A stretch of DNA of 12,125 nt from assembly GCA_964468805.1 (NCBI GenBank), contig CAYXWM010000070.1, positions 1 through 12,125 of the forward strand, written 5' to 3'. The notes beneath the pieces were generated by a model that worked only from the letters and a program-made list of their open reading frames with translations, was not told the origin of the DNA and made no database searches. The position numbers and the translations under genes are program-made. Every line of letters begins with the position of its first letter. Positions within the stretch are counted from its first letter, which is position 1. The DNA is from CAYXWM01 sp964468805 (lineage in GTDB: Bacteria > Bacillota > Clostridia > Lachnospirales > WRBF01). This document shows, one piece after another, positions 6,521-12,125 of the stretch.

Positions 6521-7378
6521 ATGCATAAGAATAAATTTTTTTATCCGGTTATCCTTTTATTTTTATTTATATGGCTTGCAAGTTTGTACAATAACAATAT
6601 GCCTAAATGTAAAATTTACGCCTGTACATACGCAAATATTTTATATACATTCAACGACAACAAATGGTCTGAATTAATTCATCCCATTGCTCCCAAGTTA
6701 CCGTCAAAATGTGAATACAGGGCTCCATTGAATGGTTTTGATAAATTTATTGTTACTTATAGAGGTGAGGGAATATTTGAGTTATTTAAAGACGATAAGG
6801 ATGTATGGACCCGGAAAGTCTTTCTTGAAACAGATTCCCCGGTTTATGCACCGAAATATATAGATAAAGAAACCTTAGGCTTTATAGACCGCGACGGATA
6901 CGTGAATACATATAATTTAATTACACATGAGATGAAAAGGCATGTTAAGACATATATGAATTCACATGGATGGATTAACGACCGTGAATTTTTAACAGAG
7001 AAGACGAATAATATACTGATTAAGTATAATACAGATAGCAAAGATGAGGTAATAATCAGCGATAACGCCCAATTTTTTTCATTGTCCCAAAATAAACGCT
7101 ACCTTTTTTATCGCCATGCTAATGCCTTAAACAAAGGAACATTGATTGACTTGGAGACCGATAACCGGCAAATAATATCTTTGCCGTCAGGTTACTGCTG
7201 GGATACTACTAAGCCCTCCGATACGGGTGAATATGTGGTTGCACTAATTTACAGATACGAAAACAATAGTATTTACCATGATGATATTTATTTTGTGCAG
7301 TCAAAGAACTCCGGGATGATAAGAACCGGATACCCTCTAAACCGGGCAGAAGAAATTTTACTTGAGGAATTTAACTGA
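6521..7378 (+). CDS. Membrane-anchored protein of unknown function, possible beta-propeller fold
   Basis: A 285-residue protein that I do not recognise. The N-terminus has a membrane anchor or uncleaved signal (about 7-23, F-Y-P-V-I-L-L-F-L-F-I-W-L-A-S-L). The exported part shows repeated short beta-strand-like units with turns rich in D, G and N, such as L-G-F-I-D-R-D-G-Y-V-N-T-Y-N-L (118-132), R-Y-L-F-Y-R-H (around 198) and G-E-Y-V-V-A-L-I-Y-R-Y-E (around 241). This is reminiscent of TolB/WD-type propellers that read out intracellular or wall signals, but no catalytic motif is visible. The ATG at 6521 follows GGAGG by 6 nt; an upstream in-frame start at 6494 lies inside the terminator stem and is unlikely. 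It has two Cys near the N-terminus (30 and 35) that could pair. No terminator is evident downstream. Confidence 0.72.
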   Translation: MHKNKFFYPVILLFLFIWLASLYNNNMPKCKIYACTYANILYTFNDNKWSELIHPIAPKLPSKCEYRAPLNGFDKFIVTYRGEGIFELFKDDKDVWTRKVFLETDSPVYAPKYIDKETLGFIDRDGYVNTYNLITHEMKRHVKTYMNSHGWINDREFLTEKTNNILIKYNTDSKDEVIISDNAQFFSLSQNKRYLFYRHANALNKGTLIDLETDNRQIISLPSGYCWDTTKPSDTGEYVVALIYRYENNSIYHDDIYFVQSKNSGMIRTGYPLNRAEEILLEEFN

Positions 7379-7452
7379 ACGTGTAAATATCCAAGCCCTT
7401 TGTAACAATATTAAGTCGTATTTAGTCGTTTCGGTTCATCCAAGCTTTCTCC

Positions 7453-7589
7453 TTATACTTAATTACAAAAGGAATAGCAACAAAAGCTATTCTTCGTAAA
7501 CGGTTCGCTGTTACATTTTTAAAAAACATCGGTCGCTCACCACAACGAATATACGCTTTTGTTACTACTTAACCGGAATTTAAGTATAA
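7453..7589 (-). repeat. ~140-bp dispersed element, right copy
   Basis: The minus strand of this segment aligns end to end with 4715-4856, with roughly four in five positions the same by eye and small gaps in the central A/T tract. Its ends are a clear inverted repeat: TTATACTTAA at 7453-7462 and TTAAGTATAA at 7580-7589. Inside is a perfect 7-bp hairpin, GAATAGC/GCTATTC (7472-7492). It lies about 35 bp beyond the tuf terminator, in the same orientation relative to tuf as the left copy has relative to ponA. The remainder of 7379-7452 shows nothing I can name except an imperfect tandem TTAGTCGT. Confidence 0.82.
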
Positions 7590-7623
7590 TATCAACGCTA
7601 ACGTCCATAATTACAAACCCCAA

Positions 7624-7653
7624 TAAAAAAAGCCCCAAAAGGGACTTTTTTTA
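7624..7653 (-). terminator. Intrinsic terminator of tuf
   Basis: On the minus strand, AGTCCC (7641-7646) pairs with GGGGCT (7631-7636) across a TTTT loop, with A-rich DNA before and TTTTTTT after. It sits about 13 nt after the tuf stop codon and ends the str transcript. Confidence 0.88.
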
Positions 7654-7665
7654 TATTAACAAAAA

Positions 7666-8859
7666 TTATGCTTTAATAGTAACAACAGAACCTGCACCAA
7701 CTGTTTTACCGCCTTCACGGATAGCGAAACGTAAACCTTGTTCCATCGCGATAGGAGTAATCAATTCGATAGTCATTTCGATGTTGTCCCCGGGCATACA
7801 CATTTCTACGCCTTCGGGTAAGGAGATAACGCCGGTAACGTCAGTTGTACGGAAGTAGAATTGAGGACGGTAGTTGTTGAAGAAAGGTTTATGACGTCCA
7901 CCTTCTGCTTGAGTCAAAACGTATACTTGAGCTGTGAAATTGGTGTGAGGAGTGATAGAACCGGGTTTGGCCAAAACTTGACCTCTTTCGATGTCTGTAC
8001 GTTGAACACCACGTAAGAGAGCACCGATGTTATCGCCTGCTTCTGCGGAGTCAAGGAGTTTACGGAACATTTCGATACCGGTAACAACAACTTTACGGCT
8101 TTCTTCGGTGAAACCAACGATTTCAACTTCTTCTTGAATTTTAAGAGTACCTCTTTCAACACGTCCGGTAGCAACTGTACCACGGCCGGTGATGGAGAAT
8201 ACGTCTTCAACAGGCATAAGGAAAGTTTTGTCGGTGTCACGTTCGGGATCGGGAATGTATTTGTCTACTTCTTCCATAAGAGTAACGAGTCTGTCACCCC
8301 ATTCGCAGCTGGGATCTTCCAAAGCTTTAACAGCAGAACCGCGGATGATAGGAGTATCGTCTCCCGGGAATTCGTATTCGTTCAAAAGGTCACGAATTTC
8401 CATTTCAACAAGGTCAAGAAGTTCTTCGTCGTCTACAGCGTCGCATTTGTTCATGAAAACAACGATGTAAGGAACGCCTACTTGGCGAGCCAAGAGGATA
8501 TGTTCACGAGTTTGAGCCATAGGACCGTCTGTAGCAGCAACAACGAGGATAGCGCCGTCCATTTGAGCAGCACCGGTGATCATGTTTTTAACGTAGTCAG
8601 CATGGCCGGGGCAGTCAACGTGAGCGTAGTGACGGTTGGGAGTTTCGTATTCAACGTGAGTAGTGGAGATAGTGATACCACGTTCTCTTTCTTCGGGTGC
8701 TTTGTCAATTTTGTCGAAGGGGATTTCTTCGCCAAGTTGGTAACGGTTTAATAAAGTTTTGGTAATGGCAGCTGTCAATGTGGTTTTACCATGGTCAACG
8801 TGACCGATAGTTCCGATATTAACGTGAGGTTTGGTTCTTGAAAACTTAGCTTTTGCCAT
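7666..8859 (-). CDS. tuf: Elongation factor Tu
   Basis: A 397-residue GTPase that delivers aminoacyl-tRNA to the ribosomal A site as a ternary complex with GTP. The G domain has GHVDHGKT (19-26), R-G-I-T-I (60-64, switch I Thr63), D-C-P-G-H (82-86), N-K-C-D (137-140) and S-A-V-K-A-L (175-180). Beta-barrel domains II (about 210-300) and III (about 305-397) follow, ending in V-T-I-K-A. Length and all motifs are normal. The ATG at 8859 follows AAGGAGG (8867-8873) by 7 nt. It is the last gene of the str cluster, 121 bp after fusA, with an apparent promoter of its own in the gap and a terminator behind it, so it can be made independently of the ribosomal genes. Confidence 0.99.
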   Translation of the reverse strand: MAKAKFSRTKPHVNIGTIGHVDHGKTTLTAAITKTLLNRYQLGEEIPFDKIDKAPEERERGITISTTHVEYETPNRHYAHVDCPGHADYVKNMITGAAQMDGAILVVAATDGPMAQTREHILLARQVGVPYIVVFMNKCDAVDDEELLDLVEMEIRDLLNEYEFPGDDTPIIRGSAVKALEDPSCEWGDRLVTLMEEVDKYIPDPERDTDKTFLMPVEDVFSITGRGTVATGRVERGTLKIQEEVEIVGFTEESRKVVVTGIEMFRKLLDSAEAGDNIGALLRGVQRTDIERGQVLAKPGSITPHTNFTAQVYVLTQAEGGRHKPFFNNYRPQFYFRTTDVTGVISLPEGVEMCMPGDNIEMTIELITPIAMEQGLRFAIREGGKTVGAGSVVTIKA

Positions 8860-8883
8860 TTTTGTTCCTCCTTAATGGTTTTT

Positions 8884-8917
8884 ATTATAATTTATCACTA
8901 TTTGATTATTTTGTCAA
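8884..8917 (-). promoter_or_regulatory. Probable tuf promoter in the fusA-tuf gap
   Basis: On the minus strand there is a perfect TTGACA (8912-8917) and a perfect TATAAT (8884-8889), but they are 22 bp apart. At 17 bp from TTGACA the -10 would be the weaker TAAATT (8889-8894). Both hexamers being perfect suggests a real promoter, with the pairing left open. Either choice leaves a leader of only about 20 nt. Confidence 0.5.
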
Positions 8918-8963
8918 AATAAAAAGGCTGAAAAGGCGTATAAACCTTGGGGTCTGTGCCTGT

Positions 8964-8986
8964 GAATAATCAAGAAAGAATTATTC
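8964..8986 (-). other. Stem-loop spanning the fusA stop codon
   Basis: GAATAAT and ATTATTC form a perfect 7-bp stem around a 9-nt loop on the fusA transcript, including the TAA stop. No T-run follows, so it is unlikely to terminate; it may mark an mRNA processing or stability site. Confidence 0.35.
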
Positions 8987-11071
8987 GCCCTTTTGAAGGC
9001 CGGAAACAACTTTTTCTTGAACAGATTTGGGAACGGGTTCGTAATGGTGTACTTCCATGGCGTAAACACCGCGACCTTGAGTTTTTGAACGAAGGTCTGT
9101 GGAATAACCGAACATTTCCGCAAGGGGTACGAAAGCGTGAACTACTTGAGCATTGTTAAGCATTTCCATACCTTCGATACGACCGCGGCGGCTGTTAACG
9201 TCGCCCATAACGTCGCCCATGTATTCTTCGGGAACAGTGATGTCAACTTTCATAATAGGCTCGAGAAGGACCGGATCGGCTTTTTTCATAGCTGCTTTAA
9301 AGGCAAGAGAGCCGGCAACTTTGAAGGCAAGCTCGGAGGAGTCAACTTCGTGGTAGGAGCCGTCATATAAGGTGGCTTTTACGCCGAGAACGGGGTAACC
9401 GCCGATAACACCGCTTTGCATAGCTTCTTGGATGCCTGCGTCAACGGCAGGGATATATTCTCTGGGAATAACACCGCCCACGATTGCGTTAACAAATTCG
9501 TAGGTTTTTTCTTCGTTGTGATCAAGGGGTTCGAAGCGTACTCTACAGTGTCCGTATTGACCGTGACCACCGGATTGTTTAACGTGTTTACCTTCAACCT
9601 CGCAAGATTTGCGGATGGTTTCACGGTAAGCAACTTGGGGTTTACCCACGTTTGCTTCCACTTTAAATTCGCGGAAAAGACGGTCAACAATGATTTCCAA
9701 GTGCAACTCGCCCATACCGGCAATGATTGTTTGACCGGTTTCGGCATTTGTATAGGTTTTAAAGGTCGGATCTTCTTCGGCAAGTTTTTGAAGGGCAATA
9801 CCCATCTTGTCTCTGCCTGCTTTGGTTCTGGGCTCGATGGCTACAGAAATAACCGGTTCCGGGAAGTTCATGGACTCGAGTATAACTTCGCTGTCTTCGT
9901 CACAGAGAGTATCGCCGGTAACGGTAAATTTTAAACCTACAGCCGCTGCAATATCGCCAGCGTAAACCTTTTCGATTTCTTGGCGATGGTTTGCGTGCAT
10001 TTGAAGGATACGACCGATACGTTCTTTTTTGCCTTTAACGGAGTTGTATACGTAGGAGCCTGTGGAAAGGACGCCGGAGTATACACGGAAGAAGGCAAGT
10101 TTACCCACGAAGGGGTCATTCATGATTTTGAACGCTAAGGCAGAGAAAGGTTCGTTATCGTCTGCATGACGCTCAACGTTTTCTTCGGTGTCGGGATCTA
10201 TACCCGCAATAGCCGGGATGTCTGTGGGAGCAGGTAAAAACTCAACAACAGCATCCAGCAATTTTTGTACACCTTTGTTTTTGTAAGCAGAACCGCAAAG
10301 TACGGGAGTAATTTCCGTAGCGATACAAGCTTTACGTAAAGCAGCTTTTAAAGCTTCTGTTGAAGGTTCTTCGCCGGAAAGATATTGGTCCATAAGCTCA
10401 TCATCTGTTTCGCAGATGGATTCTATCATACTCAAGCGGAATTCTTCAGCTTTTTCACTGTATTCTGCGGGAACATCTTCTACGGAGATGTCTTCGCCTT
10501 TATCGTCTTTGTAGAAATAAGCCTTCATTTCGAAAAGGTCAATTATACCCACAAAGTCGCTTTCGGCACCCATCGGAATTTGCAAAGCCACCGGATTGGC
10601 ACCCAGACGCTCTTTGATTTTTTCAACAACTGAATAGAAGTCGGCACCCATGATGTCCATTTTATTAACAAACGCCATACGGGGAACCTTATATCTGTCT
10701 GCTTGTCTCCAAACAGTTTCGGATTGGGGCTCAACACCGCCTTTGGCACAGAAAACACCTACCGAGCCGTCAAGCACTCTTAAAGAACGCTCAACCTCAA
10801 CGGTAAAGTCAACGTGTCCCGGCGTATCGATAATATTTATACGATGACCTGCCCACTGTGTTGTTGTGGCAGCAGATGTTATGGTAATACCTCTCTCCTG
10901 CTCTTGTTCCATCCAGTCCATAGTCGCCGTACCCTCGTGGGTATCGCCGATTTTATAGGTACGACCGGTATAGTACAAGATACGTTCGGTCAAGGTTGTT
11001 TTACCTGCATCTATATGTGCCATAATCCCGATGTTACGTGTTTTGTTCAGTGGGAAAGCTCTTTCTGACAC
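8981..11071 (-). CDS. fusA: Elongation factor G
   Basis: A 696-residue translational GTPase that drives tRNA-mRNA translocation and, with RRF, ribosome recycling. The G domain shows AHIDAGKT (18-25), R-G-I-T-I (60-64), D-T-P-G-H (82-86) and N-K-M-D (136-139). Domains II-V follow, with the expected G-M-G-E-L-H-L-E in domain III, G-G-H-G-Q-Y-G-H in domain IV and R-R-G-R-I-E-G-M in domain V. Length is normal. The start is GTG at 11071: AAGGAGG (11079-11085) lies 7 nt upstream and the frame gives the usual M-S-E-R. The ATG that overlaps it by one base is out of frame. It lies 198 bp after rpsG; the intervening leader has several competing RNA stems. Confidence 0.98.
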   Translation of the reverse strand: MSERAFPLNKTRNIGIMAHIDAGKTTLTERILYYTGRTYKIGDTHEGTATMDWMEQEQERGITITSAATTTQWAGHRINIIDTPGHVDFTVEVERSLRVLDGSVGVFCAKGGVEPQSETVWRQADRYKVPRMAFVNKMDIMGADFYSVVEKIKERLGANPVALQIPMGAESDFVGIIDLFEMKAYFYKDDKGEDISVEDVPAEYSEKAEEFRLSMIESICETDDELMDQYLSGEEPSTEALKAALRKACIATEITPVLCGSAYKNKGVQKLLDAVVEFLPAPTDIPAIAGIDPDTEENVERHADDNEPFSALAFKIMNDPFVGKLAFFRVYSGVLSTGSYVYNSVKGKKERIGRILQMHANHRQEIEKVYAGDIAAAVGLKFTVTGDTLCDEDSEVILESMNFPEPVISVAIEPRTKAGRDKMGIALQKLAEEDPTFKTYTNAETGQTIIAGMGELHLEIIVDRLFREFKVEANVGKPQVAYRETIRKSCEVEGKHVKQSGGHGQYGHCRVRFEPLDHNEEKTYEFVNAIVGGVIPREYIPAVDAGIQEAMQSGVIGGYPVLGVKATLYDGSYHEVDSSELAFKVAGSLAFKAAMKKADPVLLEPIMKVDITVPEEYMGDVMGDVNSRRGRIEGMEMLNNAQVVHAFVPLAEMFGYSTDLRSKTQGRGVYAMEVHHYEPVPKSVQEKVVSGLQKGE

Positions 11072-11086
11072 ATTGTTTCCTCCTTA

Positions 11087-11149
11087 AATTAAAAACCCGT
11101 AAGGGGTTACATTACGATTTTTGCAAACCGTACTTTACCCCGAAAATCG
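11087..11149 (-). promoter_or_regulatory. Possible attenuator-like leader before fusA
   Basis: On the minus strand, AACCC (11104-11108) and GGGTT (11094-11098) form a short stem followed by a T-run just upstream of the fusA ribosome binding site: a weak terminator. The same bases can instead pair further upstream: 11103-11107 with 11137-11141 (ACCCC/GGGGT) and 11113-11116 with 11129-11132 (TACG/CGTA). A third option pairs 11115-11121 with 11143-11149 (CGATTTT/AAAATCG, 7 bp perfect). These are mutually exclusive folds of the kind seen in attenuators. Purely inferred from pairing. Confidence 0.35.
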
Positions 11150-11153
11150 GATA

Positions 11154-11202
11154 TTCCGTGATAATATACCCATTTATAAAACGGGCATATTACAACGCGG
11201 AA
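11154..11202 (-). promoter_or_regulatory. Long stem-loop in the rpsG-fusA spacer
   Basis: An inner 9-bp stem (AATATACCC 11163-11171 with GGGCATATT 11183-11191, one G-T wobble) closes an 11-nt loop. An outer 5-bp stem (TTCCG 11154-11158 with CGGAA 11198-11202) lies beyond an internal loop. No T-run follows, so it is not a terminator. It may be a protein-binding or processing site in the str mRNA. A second imperfect stem lies at 11229-11260 just after the rpsG stop. Confidence 0.4.
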
Positions 11203-11269
11203 CATTTTTTTATTTATATTGTTATAAATACTTTTTTCCATGAAACCATGCAAAAAGGTACTTAGTTTA

Positions 11270-11740
11270 TTACCATTTGTAATGAGAGAAAGCTCTGTTG
11301 GCTTCTGCCATTTTATGGGTTTCGTCTTTTTTCTTAACAGCACCGCCGCTGTTGTTCAAAGCATCGAGGATTTCGTTGGCAAGGCGGTCTTCCATACGCT
11401 TTTCGTTGCGTTTGCGTGAGTATAAAACCAACCAACGAAGCCCTAAAGCTTGGCGACGTTCTGCTCTGATTTCTATGGGTACTTGATAAGTTGCACCACC
11501 AACGCGGCGTGCTTTTACTTCAAGAACGGGCATAATGTTGTTGAGCGCTTCTTCAAAGGCATCCAGTGCGGAAGTGCCTCTTTTTTCGGCAACTTGTTCA
11601 AAGGCACCGTAAACTATTCTTTGGGAAACGCCTTTTTTACCGTCTACCATTATAGCATTTATTAGTTTAGAGACAATCTTGCTTTTGTATAACGGGTCCG
11701 GCAAAACTTCTCTTTTTGGTACATGACCTTTACGTGGCAC
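11270..11740 (-). CDS. rpsG: 30S ribosomal protein S7
   Basis: A 156-residue protein, the standard S7 length. S7 nucleates assembly of the 30S head by binding the 3' domain of 16S rRNA and contacts tRNA at the E site. The sequence begins (M/V)-P-R-K-G-H-V-P-K-R-E-V-L-P-D-P, then K-L-I-N-A-I-M-V-D-G-K-K, V-K-A-R-R-V-G-G-A-T-Y-Q-V-P-I-E (around 77-92), and ends in N-R-A-F-S-H-Y-K-W, all diagnostic. The start is GTG at 11740, with AAGGAGGG (11748-11755) 7 nt upstream; an ATG further upstream at 11797 would add 19 residues not found in S7 and lacks a site. It sits in the str operon between rpsL and fusA. Confidence 0.98.
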   Translation of the reverse strand: MPRKGHVPKREVLPDPLYKSKIVSKLINAIMVDGKKGVSQRIVYGAFEQVAEKRGTSALDAFEEALNNIMPVLEVKARRVGGATYQVPIEIRAERRQALGLRWLVLYSRKRNEKRMEDRLANEILDALNNSGGAVKKKDETHKMAEANRAFSHYKW

Positions 11741-11755
11741 GATTCTTCCCTCCTT

Positions 11756-12003
11756 AATCATTAAAATTATATCAACGGTACTCGTGGTATAAGCCACAAT
11801 TCATGCCGGTACTTGTACTAAATTCAAAACATTAATTCCGAACCAGTAACGTTAATAAGTTATATTACACCGGCAGACAAATCATGAATTACAGGGCTTT
11901 TTTTGAGTTCGTCTCGGCAAAAGCATTCTTTAAATATCAAGCTGTAAAATATTGGGTCAACAGAATATTTTTGCCTAAAATGTCCTTAAATAAACCTGAC
12001 TGA
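11756..12003 (-). promoter_or_regulatory. rpsL-rpsG spacer with possible promoter and S7 leader structure
   Basis: The gap from the rpsL stop to the rpsG start is 263 bp and has no gene. On the minus strand, TTGACC (11955-11960) and GATATT (11933-11938) at 16 bp could be a weak promoter. Closer to rpsG, GTGG/CCAC (11784-11797) form a hairpin with a 6-nt loop, bracketed by two direct copies of CGGTACT (11776-11782 and 11807-11813). In Escherichia coli the S12-S7 spacer is where S7 binds to repress translation; a similar role here is a guess. Confidence 0.3.
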
Positions 12004-12125
12004 TTATTTCTTTTTGGGACGTTTCGCGCCGTATTTGGAACGAGCTTGCATACGTTTTGCAACGCCGGCTGTATCCAAAACACCACGGATAATATGGTAA
12101 CGCACACCGGGGATGTCTTTAACCC
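12004..12125 (-). CDS. rpsL: 30S ribosomal protein S12, C-terminal part
   Basis: The minus strand carries the last 40 codons of S12, entering at the right edge and ending in TAA at 12004-12006. The translation reads V-K-D-I-P-G-V-R-Y-H-I-I-R-G-V-L-D, then A-K-R-M-Q-A-R-S-K-Y-G-A-K-R-P-K-K-K, the classic S12 C-terminus. S12 sits at the decoding centre and governs tRNA selection accuracy. The streptomycin-associated lysine near residue 43 lies outside the window; the one near residue 88 also lies outside or at the very edge. It is the upstream member of the str cluster seen here. Confidence 0.97.
   Translation of the reverse strand, partial: VKDIPGVRYHIIRGVLDTAGVAKRMQARSKYGAKRPKKK

Noticed and set aside
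8134..8751. Long plus-strand open frame opposite tuf
   Set aside because: It is the antisense shadow of the EF-Tu coding sequence; it has no ribosome binding site or recognisable domain.
8964..8986. fusA stop-codon hairpin as a terminator
   Set aside because: No T-run follows on the fusA strand, and the stem is A/T-rich and weak.
9416..9934. Plus-strand open frame opposite fusA
   Set aside because: It is an antisense shadow of the conserved EF-G gene with no independent signals.
11741..11797. Longer S7 starting at 11797
   Set aside because: The 19 extra residues are not found in S7; GTG 11740 has AAGGAGGG upstream and gives the standard 156 residues.
1..12125. CRISPR array, transposase or phage genes
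   Set aside because: No regularly spaced direct repeats and no transposase, integrase or phage protein were found in any frame.

Overview
The window looks like chromosomal DNA from a low-GC, spore-forming member of the Clostridia. The evidence is a YunB sporulation protein, a Spo0E-like protein behind what look like Spo0A boxes, strong AGGAGG ribosome binding sites, T-rich intrinsic terminators, some GTG and TTG starts, and the Firmicutes-style str operon order rpsL-rpsG-fusA-tuf. I cannot name the genus from sequence alone.

Layout. Positions 1-54 hold the 5' half of a tRNA-Leu(UAA) on the minus strand. Next, both on the minus strand, come a short Spo0E-like gene (88-327) with a promoter and putative 0A boxes upstream, and yunB (728-1462). 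Divergent from yunB is a class A penicillin-binding protein gene (ponA type, 1924-4626, plus strand), with an extended -10 promoter, a leader of about 180 nt and a strong terminator. Then comes an accessory stretch (about 4715-7589) with three plus-strand genes: a membrane-anchored helical protein of unknown function, a DUF2271-type lipoprotein, and a membrane-anchored protein that may be a beta-propeller. This stretch is bracketed by two inverted copies of a repeat of about 140 bp. The right part (7624-12125, minus strand) is the distal str operon, read right to left: the end of rpsL (S12), rpsG (S7), fusA (EF-G) and tuf (EF-Tu), the last with its own terminator.

How the genes work together. 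The str genes supply translation factors and two 30S proteins. The rpsL-rpsG gap (263 bp) and rpsG-fusA gap (198 bp) are wide and full of potential RNA structure, which suggests leader-type control. ponA makes peptidoglycan. yunB acts in sporulation, and the Spo0E-like gene probably acts on the Spo0A phosphorelay. The three accessory genes all look envelope-linked, but nothing in the sequence ties them to one pathway.

The least explained item is the inverted pair of ~140-bp elements at 4715-4856 and 7453-7589. Each lies just beyond an intrinsic terminator, in the same orientation relative to the upstream gene (ponA or tuf). They share blocks of perfect identity and have imperfect terminal inverted repeats. 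Other points worth a second look are a possible alternative-fold leader before fusA, a perfect 14-bp terminator hairpin that runs directly into the ribosome binding site of the next gene, and a flavinylation-like motif in the DUF2271 lipoprotein.
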